Positions 22,839 to 34,537 of a stretch of DNA of 64,000 nt are shown in pieces (position 1 is the first letter of the stretch; each line of letters begins with the position of its first letter). The notes under the pieces were generated by a model. It saw nothing but the letters and a program-made list of their open reading frames with translations. It was not told where the DNA came from and searched no databases. Source of the stretch: Physcia stellaris (lineage: Eukaryota > Ascomycota > Lecanoromycetes > Caliciales > Physciaceae). The stretch lies in the NCBI GenBank assembly GCA_018902385.1, contig JABSSW010000023.1, forward strand, positions 372,001 to 436,000. Direction: 5' to 3'. The translations under genes were made by a program, and so were the position numbers.

Positions 22839-24536
22839 ATGACTACACTTGCCAACACAATTCAGCCCACCGGCCAAGCGACAGCCATTATCATACCTGG
22901 GAACCCGGATGCGCTCAGGGTTTCCTACGAACAGCTTAACACCCAGGTCCTGTCCTTTCAGAAAAAGCTTGCTGCGCTAGGAATCACACCTCAAGCTGCA
23001 GTCTCGATCGCCTTGCCAAACTCTTTTGAATTCATTGTTGCTTTTCTAGCAGCATCATGGCAAAGGGCAATAGCTGCTCCCTTAAACCCAGCGTACAAGC
23101 AAGACGAATTCGAGTTCTACATTGATGACCTTAAATCAGCTGTCGCCTTGGTTCCGCGAGGGTCAGTGCAAAACAATGGCTCGGCTGTACGTGCTGCGCG
23201 AAAGTACAATGCAGCTATAGCGGAGGTCTACTGGAACGGCCAAGATGTGGTTTTGGACGTCAAATTCACAGGAAAGCTTTCAACAAGTGGTATTCAAGTT
23301 CTGGAAAAGGCGCAATCAGAGGACATTGCCCTGGTTCTTCATACAAGTGGTACGACGGGGCGACCAAAGGCGGTATGCATCGCTTCATTGGATATCTTGA
23401 ATATCTTATATTGACCGTGAAAGGTACCATTGACCCATAAAAACCTGACTCGGACAATGAGTAGGTGATGTTCTACGCTGAAACTGGAAGATTTGACTAA
23501 TTGAACATAGAGAACATTAAAATGACATATAAACTCACGGCAGAGGATCGGACACTCCTGGTAATGCCCCTTTTCCATGTCCATGGATTGCTTGCCGGAT
23601 TTTTGTCACCGCTGTTCTCTGGAGGATCCGTTATAATACCCTTGAGATTCTCTGCATCTGAGTTTTGGGATAATTTTATCAAATACAAAGCCAATTGGTA
23701 CACCGCTGTGCCCACGATCCACCAGATACTACTAAGAAATCCACCACCTAGCCAGATACCAAACATCCGCTTCATACGCTCCTGTTCGTCGCCGTTATCT
23801 CCAAAGACATTCCATGAACTTGAAGCAGCGTTCAATGCGCCTGTGCTTGAAGCCTACGCCATGACCGAAGGTGCCCATCAAATGACATCAAACCCTTTGC
23901 CGCCTGCCAAACGCTTTCCTGGGAGTGTCGGCCTAGGGCAAGGCGTCCAGGTCAAGATCTTAGACCAGGAGGGCATTGAAGTTCCGCAAGGTTCAGAAGC
24001 TGAGATTTGCATCCGAGGCGAAAATGTTACCAAAGGTTACCTGAACAATCCTGACGCAAACACAACATCCTTCACGAAAGATGGCTTTTTCCGCACCGGC
24101 GATCAGGGAAAACAAGACCAGGACGGCTATGTCATTATTACAGGCAGAATCAAGGAGCTCATCAACAAGGGTGGAGAAAAGATCAGTCCTGTTGAGCTTG
24201 ACAACGTAGTTGCTCAAAATCAAGCTGTAGCTGAAGCTGTGAGCTTCGCGATGGATGACGAGATGTACGGGCAAGACGTGGGATTGGCCGTCGTCTTGAA
24301 AGAAGGAAGGAATATATCGGAAAATGACTTACGAAGCTACATCGTCTCAAAAGTCGCCAAGTTCAAGGTTCCCAAAAAGGTCAAGATAAACACCTAGATT
24401 TAAGATCGGTACAATGCTTACACCCTTGTAGATTTTCTTCACAGACGTCATGCCCAAAACAGCGACGGGAAAGGTCCAGCGAAGAATGGTTGCACAAGCC
24501 ATGCTCAAGCAGCAAGCGCCTAAGTCCAAGTTGTAG
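22839..24536 (+). CDS. PCS60: Peroxisomal AMP-forming acyl/oxalyl-CoA synthetase (Pcs60/Fat2 type)
   Basis: ANL-superfamily adenylate-forming ligase. In yeast the orthologue makes oxalyl-CoA from oxalate, ATP and CoA; fungal relatives are annotated the same way. Exons 22839-23372, 23424-23460, 23511-24379 and 24432-24536 give 514 aa. Motifs: A3 LVLHTSGTTGRPKA, split just after by an intron; VPLTHKNLTRTM; MPLFHVHGLLAGFLSPL; A5-like LEAYAMTEGAHQMTSNPL; A7 FFRTGDQG; A8 GRIKELINKGGEKISPVELD; and A10 PKTATGKVQRR with the catalytic Lys. The protein ends KQQAPKSKL, and SKL is a canonical type 1 peroxisomal targeting signal. The last intron uses a GTCAAG donor. The short 37-nt exon 2 is confirmed by phase. 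Confident in family and location; oxalate as substrate is inferred from orthology. Confidence 0.94.
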
Positions 24537-25104
24537 GGCTTCTCGCGATTTTGCGCTAGATCTTGGGGCATTGTTCAGTCTCCTGTGAACCTTGGGAACG
24601 TATATATATGAGTAGAGAGGGGTGTTTTGTACATATGAGTTGCTCCAGGCTTGGATCACAATTATCTCGGTATCTGTCATGAAGAATAATCCTCGTAAAA
24701 ATAACATTTTTACGATCCATTATCATTTGATCATTGCAAACAGTGTCTTGTTGACGGTCACAATCCCTGGCCATTCCAACGTATTGTGTCTTTACGATCC
24801 AAGGCTCTCACGGCTTGTCGGCATGACTTTTGGGTTTACGGTTACACGGTGTCATGAGATGACAGTATGATATCCTCGCTTTGTCCTTTCTCAAGACTTA
24901 ACGGTTTCACATCTCGGTAAGTGACGGTCCTAGAGGCATCCATAGCCCTCTGGGCTCTAGGAAATCCCACGATTCCACCAGACTAACAGCCGCTTTATTC
25001 GACGGTGTAAATCAATTCCATAATAGAAGTCATTTCAGTCATCAGATAAACGCATCATCACCTTGATTACCCTATAACACTCCAACAACCCCACGGTTCC
25101 AAAA
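24537..25104. other. Tail-to-tail intergenic region
   Basis: About 0.57 kb between converging genes. AT-rich 3' sequence after the CoA synthetase; no gene recognised on either strand. Confidence 0.5.
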
Positions 25105-26027
25105 CTACAGCCCTTCCATATTCTTCCTAAACGCGCTCTTGAACTGCGCGCCAGTCAGCCCCGCTGGCATCCGCTCTCCCCCTCCCTTTTCTTCGTCTCC
25201 TGCAAACTCCTTTGATCGCTCTTCCACGACTAGGTGCATGCAACATAGCGCCAAAGAGAAAAGAAAATTAGGGAACTCACAGGATGGACCTGGACCTTAT
25301 CCCAATCCCACACCCCGGACGTGGAGTAAATATCCTCCTTCAGCTGCTGGATGACTTCTTCCTTTGACTCGGCCAGCGCGAGCATGATGCTGCCTGTGAT
25401 CTTCGGGCTTGAGGGGTCTTGGATTGGTTCCGAGAGGGTGGCTCCTAGATCGGGACCATGTATAAGATAGAGATTTTGGAAGAGTTGTTGGGGAGTAGAA
25501 AGAGAGGGGGCGTAGGATGGCTGAGGAGAAGAAACAGACAATACGGAGAAGAGCGAGAGCATGAGGCCGCATGGAAGTTTGGAAAGTAAAGTGGGGATCT
25601 GAAATGGTATGTTCGTAGAGAAAGGGAAAGCATGGATGTAGACCTGGGTATGTAGATGATATTAGGTATCAGAGCTTACCTCCCATTATCCACAATCCTT
25701 TTTCGACATTAGGCCCCAGACCCTTGAAATGCGAGCTTCAACGTAGATGGTCAGTCTTTTTACGGATCACGATAGATTGCCTTCGGAGGCCTGCAATAAG
25801 TAGTAAGGAAGATAGGGGAGATGGGCATACGGTCTCACGCTCATCCGTTTCTCGAGTACGCCTTCGTGATCGGGCAAGATCACCAACCACTCGTGTTTGG
25901 GTTTTGATGGGGTAGCGGCTGTGGTGACGGACATTTTGAGGACTTGGGATAGTGGCCTAGGCCCTCGTAGTGCTACTTTGAACAAGAGACGGTTCGAGGA
26001 TCGTGAGAATGTCGAGGCCGAACTCAT
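25105..26027 (-). CDS. YCII-related domain protein, probably mitochondrial
   Basis: Four exons: 25831-26027, 25680-25735, 25281-25444 and 25105-25143, summing to 151 aa. The N-terminal 31 residues (MSSASTFSRSSNRLLFKVAL, then RGPRPLSQVLK) are Arg/Ser-rich without acids and read as a mitochondrial presequence; the internal MSVTTAATPSKPKHEW could serve as a cytosolic start. The YCII-like fold follows: HEWLVILPDHEGVLEKRMSV, RPSHFKGLGPNVEKGLWIMG, ITGSIMLALAESKEEVIQQL, SGVWDWDKVQVHP and FKSAFRKNMEGL. YCII proteins are small dimeric alpha-beta barrel relatives; some are enzymes acting on chloroaromatic or muconolactone-like compounds, but most fungal ones are uncharacterised. The His and Asp of PDHEG match the positions usually proposed as active-site residues. 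All introns are GT-AG. Confidence 0.88.
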
Positions 26028-26619
26028 AACATCAATAGGGGGTCTTCAGACCTCTATTTCCGACCTTCTGAATGCCCATATGTGAAACACTTTCCCCACG
26101 CTAGCTGTTGTCGCATTCATGTACTACATAGCCTACAGGACCAATGAATTCAACCAGAGGTATCCGTTTTACATGAAGGCCCGTATGGCCCACAAATCAC
26201 TAGCGCCGAAAACGATTCACTCGTTTTTTGATCGAAATCACGATCATGCCTCTTTTGCTATATGCGTCAAGAAGATACGTATTATGATGTCTGCTGCTAT
26301 ATCGCGAATCGCTCTTCATTTGTGGGGCCCTCACGGTTCTTTGACCCCATATGGGTCATGTAGTACGGAGGTACACCTAGCACACCTAGAATGTAAGGAA
26401 AACAGCTTGCGAATGAGAGGTGTGACGACCCCTAAATGTGGGCAGACCAAAGATGTTAAGGTAGAAATCGTCGTTGAAGTCTAGATGCAGTCTTAAGGTC
26501 TATGCCCGTCTTAGTTATAGTTGCCCATTTCTCTTCCATTTAATTATCCAACCTGCCGTTTTGCGATAGGGTATCATTGCGCCAAATCAAATTGCCACCC
26601 AAATTGTCGCCAACGGTCA
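26028..26619. other. Intergenic region
   Basis: About 0.6 kb between two minus-strand genes. A near-palindrome (tgaccccatatgggtca, about 26341-26357) is present. The plus-strand open frame 26119-26484 has no recognisable content. Confidence 0.4.
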
Positions 26620-27652
26620 TTAAGCTCGTGATTTTGTTGCATCGTTTCTGTGCTTTAGGCTTCGTTCCTGGTTCTTGCTCTCGTCGACAAGATCCACACA
26701 TCCTTCCACGCCATCTTGGATGCCGTTGGAAACCTCTTTTATCCACCATATTGATACTGCGGCAACTAGTTGGACGATTCGACCGTTCCCGCTTCGTAAA
26801 ATCATTCCCAAGGCATCAGAACCTTTCTTGCCGATGCCGTCTACTGTGGACATACCAGCGGCGAGGACACGCTCCGAAACGTGATTGGTGCGCTCAAATT
26901 GGTACAGAAGTTGTATGACATGTTTGATGTACGGTAGGAAAACTTGAAAGAAGAGAAAGATCTGAACAATGCCAGAAGCACACAGTCGATGTACGACTGA
27001 GGGACCACGAGCGGCGTCTAGTTCTGATGACTTGTCGTTCTGTGAAGGACACTGTTGTAATTGCTCTGGTAGAGCACTGAGCAGAGTTTCCTTCTCATTT
27101 TGTGAAAGATCTTCGGGGACACCATGTAGGAGGTACGCAAGCGAGTGGATGTACTGCTGACGAGACACGGTCTGGCTTCTCGAGCTGGGGCACTGGCTTT
27201 CTGAAACCACGGTTTCAAGCAAGTTAATGCCTAAGAACGCCCTTAGCCACGGTTCTCAAGAGCTTTTGTATTTCAGTCACACTACCATTTGTCGCATATC
27301 TCCATTCTCGGCTAGGCGTGCTTTCACGACAGACTTCAGCTGATGACGGAAATTCGACAGACGAGCGAGACGAAGGTTGTCTGCTGAGTCCAGGGGATGA
27401 CGTGACTGACGCTTCCTCAACAAAGCCGACCGCCAAGCTCTGCGACCATCGCGCTTGAGAAGCTGAACTGTGCTGTTGGTCCGTCACATTGCAGGTGCTA
27501 GCAGACTTCCGGAGGGAAGGCAGCTGCGGGATCCGAGTCTGAACAGCTGTCGGTAAGATCTTGAAGAGCATAGACGAATGTTCGTCTGCACCAGTCGAGA
27601 GACAAGCTCTGGCTTGCCTTACCTTGAGCGAGGATGTTCCAGCTTCGTCCAT
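26620..27652 (-). CDS. Unrecognised protein with hydrophobic C-terminal half, 328 aa
   Basis: Proposed start ATG 27652 (MDEAGTSSLKVRQARACLST). Two exons, 27239-27652 and 26620-27192, join in phase, but the donor is weak (GTTCTT); a GC-donor alternative one codon upstream also keeps the frame. A 63-nt GTAAGG...AAG segment just after residue 10 looks like an optional in-frame intron. The N-terminal half is Ser-rich and disordered. The second half contains QQYIHSLAYLLHGVPEDLS, then hydrophobic helices (VHRLCASGIVQIFLFFQVFL, MILRSGNGRIVQLVAAVSIW) that suggest a peripheral or integral membrane protein. I do not recognise the family. A peroxin-like or organelle-membrane protein is possible but unsupported. 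Confidence 0.6.
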
Positions 27653-28154
27653 GGTAAGAGTGAGTTCAGATATAGATGCAAGCGGTTTAGATAATGATAC
27701 ATGACAGAGCAGGATAGAGGATGAATGATAAAAGTTTATGGGAAATTGAGAGGTGGCAGTCTCGGGGAATATGTTGACTTTCACATGCCAATTGCTTATC
27801 GATAGGAACTTTTTATGCCAAGCTGTGCTTGCGATACAAAGGAAAATATGTAGTATATACAGGAGAACGTTTGCGTGACTGAGGACTGGTAATTCGCACC
27901 TTCCCTTTGGTAATGCTTATTGTTGAGTGTAGAGCTTTGGCTTCGATTACATACTAATTCGCAATGGCGCGAGATCCCTATCTATGTAATTAGTACTCCG
28001 GTCAATGCTCCAACGCCGTTGAGCTTATCGAGAATATTGTACACATGAAAATCAGGGACCTGGACCGCAAATTCCCTTCGCTCAGGAACCTCGCCAGAGC
28101 CAATCAAGACCCTAACATAGGAAGCAAGGCAGGCTTTGAACCAGCTCCCAGGAA
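27653..28154. other. Intergenic region
   Basis: About 0.5 kb between the upstream end of the unknown gene and the helicase stop, both minus strand. No other feature is seen. Confidence 0.5.
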
Positions 28155-30453
28155 TCAGTACCCTTGCTGGTCTCCAGATCCGTAGCTGCTCCGCCCAAAG
28201 CCTCCGCCACGACTTCTATCTCGCGAACCGTATCCAGAATCGCGATTGCCCCCCACACCTGATCGCTTGAATCCAGAGCTACGGTCATCACCATCGTAAG
28301 ATCGAGCGCCAGGGCGCTGAAACTTTCGTTGTGGTCCGCCATCACGGTCGAAGCCACCTCTTTCTCGACCGTGAGCAGACTCCCCACGATCAAAGCCTGA
28401 AGAATATCCTGAAGTGCCACCTCTCTGATAGCCCGGCGAGTTACTTCCTTCTCGACCATAAGCAGATCCTCCACGACCAAAGCCTGGAGAGGATCCCGCA
28501 GAGTCACCTCTCTGATAGCCCGACGAACTTGATCGCTGGAATCCAGAGGAACGGCTCCTGTCACCGGAACGATCTTCGTAATTACCCGACGAAACGGCCA
28601 AACCTCTCACACGGCTTAAGCCAAGTTTGTATTGTAATCCAGGCGACACGCTCGGCGGCTCCTCCATAGCCCAACAATACTTGGCACGGTCATTCAGGGA
28701 GTCCACGAGGTCTTGCTTGTACGGAATCCACTGATAAAGGCCAAGGTTGGCAAGATAAGCTGCCGCCTTCTCCCCTCTATGTATGGTCCTGCTGGCATCA
28801 ATGATCTGGGTCAAGCTTGTTGCTACATGCTCCGGTAGTTGTGCGTCTTGCGACATGTCGACCTGAGCCGTTTCTAGAGAATTATCCGGAATCAATGGTA
28901 TTTTCCTCAATCTAGTTCGAGACTCCTGTAATTCGAAATCGGCTGTAATGAGCCAACCCTCGCCGGGCTTGTCTCCTCGACCTGTGCGCCCTACGCGATG
29001 TATGTATGTGTCTTGATTACTGGGAACACCCATCTGAATAACATGGGTAACATTCGGAAAGTCCATGCCACGCGCTGTAACGTCGGACGAAAATAAAATC
29101 GCGGATTCAGCCCGACGAAAGGTATCCGCAGCCTTTGTCCTTTCATGTTGACTTAATCTTGCGTGCATCTCAATGATCCTGGCTGGATGGAGAGGATGCT
29201 TATGGAAAATACTGCTCCCAGGCGTCTTCAAGTTGTTGAATGTCTGAGCGGCCAGAGTAACGTCAGCTGTAGCGCCGAAGTAGACAATGGCTTTGAAGGG
29301 TAATGCGGTGTCTTTGCGGGCCAATTCTCTCTTGCAAAGCTCCAGTAAGGCCGGAAGGAAATTGGCGAATCCTCTCACAGTAACTTGTTTTTGGATGATT
29401 CTTTCGTGCGTTTGTTGGTCGCCTTTCTGTACAGTGCGAACAAATTTAAAGTCCGGCTTCATCGTCTCCCGAACGATTTGCATGACCTCATCCGGAACGG
29501 TAGCAGAGAACAGGAGTGTTTGTCTGTCGATTTCTTTTCTACTGGGTAGATGTTGTTGGATGCTCCTGATTTCCTGAGAGAAACCTTGGTCCAGAAGCCT
29601 GTCTGCCTCGTCGAGTACGAAAGCACTTAAGTTAGGCGCTCGAACTCCGCTGTATTGATCCGACAAAAGGTCATTGAGCCTTCCGGGTGTGCCTACAAGC
29701 ACATGACAGCCTTGTTCCCTCATTCTTCGTAGATGCATTTGCTTGGCAGTTCCTCCAACAGCAGTTTGAACTATGACCCCGGTGTTTCTAGTTAATTTAA
29801 CGGCCTCAAAAGCTATCTGCTCAGCCAATTCTCGGGTGGGAGATATTATGATAGCTCGGATGTCTATAGGTGATCTACGTCCGGTTTTCCGCTGCTCGAG
29901 CGTTGGGTCGTAGTTAATGATGTTCTGCAGAACGGGGATGAGAAAGGCCAAGGTTTTGCCAGTTCCAGTGCGAGCCTGCGCAAGACTAATAGTCACCGGA
30001 TTAGTGAAGACTCGAATTTTTGTAGAAAGACACATACACATCGATCCCCTTCAAAGTCTCATTGATTGTCATGCTTTGCACTTGAGTCATGGTCTCCAAA
30101 CCCATATCTCTCGTTATGGTCTTGACAAGAGTGTCACAGACCATCTTCCTATCAGACAAGCCCTGGAATCTTGTGACTGGTCCATGTTGGGTGGCCTCTC
30201 TTATCGCACTTTCGGATGGCGGCTCCGGAGCATTGACTTCCTCCTGTATCTCTTCCTCAATGGCACGAGGAGATGCTCGCTGTTGATAACGGATAGCCGA
30301 ACTCAAGCTGCGCACAGCGATCACTGGGCTGCTGCCTCGTTCGAGAGGATACCGGCTCCACGGACATGGCGACAGAGCACACTTTGGGACTGATGATGAT
30401 AACTGTACTAATCGTGCGATCGAGGCTGGACCTCTTCGCGCAGCGTTGAACAT
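28155..30453 (-). CDS. MSS116: Mitochondrial DEAD-box RNA helicase (MSS116/CYT-19 type)
   Basis: ATP-dependent RNA chaperone that assists folding and splicing of mitochondrial group I/II introns. Exons 30038-30453 and 28155-29985 give 748 aa. The ATG at 30453 (MFNAARRGPASIARLVQLSS) starts a basic, acid-free presequence. Q-motif region RFQGLSDRKMVCDTLVKTI leads into motif I AQARTGTGKT across the 52-nt intron; then PTRELAEQIAFEAV, GTAKQMHLRRM, TPGR, VLDEADRLLDQGF, LLFSATVP, and in the second RecA domain KAIVYFGATADVTLAAQTF, SSDVTARGMDFPNVTHVIQM and IHRVGRTGRGD. The C-terminal tail is a long basic Ser/Gly/Arg-rich segment with repeated GYQRG and SGFDRG units, typical of RNA-tethering tails in this subfamily. 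The identification is strong; the exact mitochondrial orthology is inferred. Confidence 0.93.
28361..28540. repeat. Two-copy 87-bp repeat coding helicase tail units
   Basis: Blocks starting near 28364 (ctcgaccgtgagcagac) and 28451 (ctcgaccataagcagat) are 87 bp apart and similar through the shared cacctctctgatagccc end. 87 bp equals 29 codons, so the duplication keeps the frame and repeats the SGYQRG/SSGF units of the Arg/Gly-rich tail. Confidence 0.75.
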
Positions 30454-31437
30454 TGGCAATCCGATCGTCGGGATATGCAGCAAATTTTAGCCTGTAGGGT
30501 TAGTAGAGCTACAAAGACGGTGTAATATATTGGGAGTCAAAGGGAAATGAAGACGTATAGAGGTTACAATCCTTGCACAGGAAGCTTCTCCATCTCTAAT
30601 TTCAAAAAATGTCGAGGACCCTGACGATCAAAGGACGCGGCTAACTGTGATTGGCTTAGATCAGATTGCTCTAGTGGAGTCTCATTTTCATCTTTGGCGA
30701 CCCTTGATTACCTCATCACCACCAGTACGAGTAATGCACCACAGGCATATTAACATTGTAGTTGAAGAGCATGCAGCACGCCCTCGGTATATAGTACGGA
30801 CAGTCAGCCACAGATCACAGACTGCTCTTGTCTGCCCCACGGTATTCACGGTAGGTTTGGTCTCTCATGCTTGCAGTACGCCCGCACCTCAACCGTGTCC
30901 CCCGCATCTGGCGATTCTTTCTACATTTCATTCCATACAGAAAGAATACTCGGGCATGTTTGTCGTAGGTCTCGAAAGTGGGGCAAGCCCACCGGTGCTT
31001 CTACGAAACATCTGCTCGTTCCAGTAAGAATTTCGAACAGTTCTGGTGGGGTGCATTGGTCGCCTTTGGAGAAGTGATGGCTACCCGACTTCGGCCGCTC
31101 CAGAAAGACGCCCCGACTACTAATTAATAAGGTAATTACCATGTGCGTAGCTTTGCTATCCGGAACCATGTATTCTTCAATCGCATATATAGTCTATGGT
31201 CCAGAGGCCAGCGCCCAGGCGCCTTCAATATGCTGCAGCGGGCGCCAATTCTCTGGCATACAGCCGCTGCTAGTCCTATAAAGCAAAGCGTGGAGTTTTC
31301 ACACAAAAGCGAAGCTCCTGGAGGAATAAGTTCAAGTCAACCAGTATCAGACTCCAAATGCATTCCGGGTAATGGCTTCTCCCATATCCGCAACCTTAGT
31401 ATTTCCTCATCGGGTACTGTCAGAGGACTGAGCAGAG
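30454..31437. other. Intergenic region, divergent genes
   Basis: About 1 kb between the helicase (-) and the small secreted protein gene (+). Open frames at 30647-31027 and 31143-31499 have no recognisable domain and look accidental. It presumably contains both promoters. Confidence 0.45.
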
Positions 31438-32099
31438 ATGTACTTCCATCAACGCTTGGGTTTAATACTCCTCGTACTTCTATCTTGTACCTTTCTTGAA
31501 AATGCCCTCTCCCTTCCTCAATCGTCTCACCACTCTACCGTCGTCTCTCCCCGGGGAGTCTCGGGCCCCTCGAGTCCCTCTGTACCTCATTATCACCGTC
31601 GACTTAAACGAATCAATGGAGATCTCGAGGATGGATGGCATATGAGTATTGACAACTACGAGATCTTCATTCCACTCGGATTTGCCGCTGCAGACATGAT
31701 TTTTTTCTACAGCGATCTCCTTAATCAGGCTCGCCGGCATGCCAGACTCAACAACCCTGGACTCAGAGAGTTTCAATCAATATTTGGAGCACTAAAGCTT
31801 CTCTTCATTTCGAACGATGTAATTACTTGGGACTTTGTGACTGAATTCGCCGAGGACCTGGTGAGTCTTGTGATCCGTGGTCCATTGGATCCAAGACAAT
31901 GGTCGAAACGATGGTGATGCAGATGTGCTGACGCGACACAACGCAGTTGAGATTCACCCGTCAGGGCTTTCTAGGCGCGTACGTCTTAAGGTATTGGCAT
32001 GATGATGGATCGTTCATCGTTGTAAAGATGAGTTTCGTCGACGAGATGATGAACATGCTAGCGACTATGCCCATTCCAGGAATTGATTACGCGGTGTAA
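31438..32099 (+). CDS. Small secreted protein, 191 aa, unknown function
   Basis: Exons 31438-31860 and 31947-32099 join in phase 0 across an 86-nt GT-AG intron. The start MYFHQRLGLILLVLLSCTFL followed by ENALSLP is a strong signal peptide with a likely cut near ALS. A Ser/Pro/His-rich linker follows, then a compact region (NGDLEDGWHMSIDNYEIFIP, LGFAAADMIFFYSDLLNQAR, FQSIFGALKLLFISNDVITW, DFVTEFAEDLLRFTRQGFLG, then AYVLRYWHDDGSFIVVKMSF). There is almost no cysteine after the signal peptide, so it is not a typical disulfide-rich effector. No GPI or membrane tail. I do not recognise a family. It is a candidate secreted or cell-surface protein; an interaction role is only inference. Confidence 0.72.
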
Positions 32100-32394
32100 A
32101 GGATCTTTATCAGTAAGAAAAGTTAGAATAACTTGTACAAGGAAAGACGCAGATTTAGAAGAGCTTCAGCTTGGGAGGAGTGGTGCAGACTACATGGGAA
32201 ACGTTTGCTCTTCGTCCGTGATTGCCGACCTAGGAGACTATCATTGCTTCGATCGCGCTCTTGAGGCGTCTCAGTACTAGCCTCCAATTGATATCCAAAC
32301 ATCAAATTCAATAACGTTGGACATCCTATTATATCCTACTTAAATTGTTCTCAATTGCACTGCAGTCCTAAGCTCGTGCACTTGTGCAGACTAT

Positions 32395-33629
32395 CTACGA
32401 CCCAACTTTCTCAATAGCCTCTTCGCTAAACTCCCAAAGCCTTTTCTGCCCTTCCGAATCCTTTCCTATCGCCGTCAACTCTTCCGGCTGACACTTCACA
32501 AACCTGTTCGTCCAAGACCAGACTGGTACCCAGTACTGGCCACTCACATCCTTTTCTTTGACTTGGGAACTCGCAGCAAGAAAAACCTGCGTCTTTGCGG
32601 AATCTTCGTTGGTGTTGCCCAACCGCATCAGAAACTCAACAATCTTCTCGGCGTACCAGCCACCGACGGCTCCGAAACCGCCACGGCCAAGGTTTGTTGC
32701 TCCCGCAACTCCTGTTTTGGCCTATGGGTAAGCATATGCTCCTAACTCACTCATTGAAACCTCAAGTTAGGGCACGCAGACATACCAGGTTGGCAGCTAT
32801 TGCAATACACATTCTCGACCCCTTTTTCCCTAAGCCGTCTACTCAATTCGTTGGTAAACCATATATTCGCAAGCTTCGAATCGCCATAACGTTTGAACGC
32901 TCCCGGAAGATGCCACGGCCGTGACTGATCGCTAGGCACAGCCGTCGTAAGAGCTTTGTAGTCGATGCCTGAAGACACTCGGTAGCCCGTGGAGCTGGTG
33001 ACTACGATTCTCGCATCGCCGGATTCCTTCGAGGTACGCTCCACCAACCCTATCCATTGACTTAGAATGGTTCAATGATCCCTTCCTGGCGAGGATGATG
33101 ATATGGCAGAAGAGAAGGGCTGCATGCTCACCCATCAAGCCCGTCACAAAAGCAAAATGCCCCAAATGATTCGTCGCGAAAAGCCTCTCGTACCCATCCT
33201 CGGACAGCTCCGCGAGGCTCATCATACTAATGCCTGCATTGCAAATTACAATGTCCAATCTCTCTTCCAGCTTCAGGAACTCCTCTGCAGACTTCTTCGC
33301 AGCCCTGATGGACGCTAGGTCTAGCTGGTGGAAGAGAATGGGCCCGGCTTTGGGAACACCTTCTAGGACTGACGTTGCAGAGGCGATGCCTGAAAGCGAC
33401 TTTGTGCGGTTACGGGACGCAACGTAGACTTTGCAGCCGAGGCGGGAGAGGTAGATTGTGGTTTGGAGTCCTAGGCCTGCGGCCCCACTAGAATCGGTGT
33501 GAGATAGGAAATTGATATCTACATAGGGTAGGACATTAACGGAAAATAGTAGATAGAGGATTACCCTGTCACGATAGCAACTTTCCCTGTCAGATCAGAC
33601 AGGGACTCCACGAATTTCTCTTCTGCCAT
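32395..33629 (-). CDS. Short-chain dehydrogenase/reductase (SDR)
   Basis: NAD(P)-dependent oxidoreductase, classical/retinol-dehydrogenase-like SDR. Exons 33565-33629, 33132-33487, 32786-33049 and 32395-32711 sum to 333 aa. The Rossmann start is KVAIVTGGAAGLGLQT, split after TG by the first intron. Then come KVYVASRNRTK, LDLASIRAAKKSAEEF, DIVICNAGISMMSLAELSED (the NAG motif) and NHLGHFAFVTGL. Catalytic residues are visible: Ser in RIVVTSSTGYRVSSG and Tyr-Lys in RYGDSKLANIWF; PGVAGATNLGRG follows across the last junction. Arg after ASRN suggests NADP preference. The C-terminus (VSGQYWVPVWSWTNRF, LWEFSEEAIEKVG) is usual for fungal WWOX/retinol-dehydrogenase-like SDRs. The substrate is unknown. 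No targeting signal is evident. Confidence 0.92.
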
Positions 33630-34537
33630 GGACAATGTATGAAAAGCTTAATAGATTGTTGTAATTCTCTTGGACAAAAAGAAAGTATCCGGAATGCAGG
33701 CGCTTCGCTGTAGACCGCAGGAAAACATATTGCAAAAGCAGGGACAGCGTATGCTAATTAAGTGTTACTGCACAAGATCAGTGAAACCGGGTAAAGGCAC
33801 GAGAAGGATTCCAGAGCCGTAATCTTGCCCCGCCATCAGCTTCTAGTCCCTGCCATGGAATAGTCGAGACGAAGAAACAAAGGATTATACTACCTACTAA
33901 GATCTCACATACATATACCCTAGTAAGCAACGGGCAGACATAAACTCGAACGAAGGGAATAATAAATATACGAGGGCATTCCGAAGACATCAGCAACGGT
34001 CAAACGATATCGACGACCCGCCCATTGAGCTATGAGCTCGGTACAGTGTGCGGTGAAGCCTTTTCTGATATGTTGTCTCCATGGGCGATGCAAAAGTACA
34101 CGCTTCACGAGAACGCTAGATCGGGTGGACTCTCGGATGCAAGCCACATGCGAGGGAAATCTCGGTGCGGAGAATAAGGAGAGGTGTCACGACAGAGCGA
34201 GCAAGGAAAATCCAACCTCCCCAGCGTGAGGTGGATGCAGGTGGCCGGTTTGGGAAGCATGGAACCCTTGTCGTGGTTTTTCTAGTTGACAACCACCTGA
34301 TCAAGCTTCATGAAAGGTAACTGATAATCTGCTTTTCCTAAGAGTAGAGTGACCCCCAAGTACCGAATACAATCAATAATGGCTCTCAACCCCATTCTAC
34401 CAGCGAAACTGTCTTCTGTCTGCATATGCCACGACGCATACTGTACTGTGGTAATTCGCAGTGGGACTAACGGTACGGGATACCCGGTGCATCGTCAAGC
34501 AGACTGTCTGCTCTGCTCCCAGAGACGACGAACGTAG
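33630..34537. other. Intergenic region
   Basis: About 0.9 kb between two minus-strand genes. Several short open frames, none with recognisable content. Nothing else seen. Confidence 0.45.
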
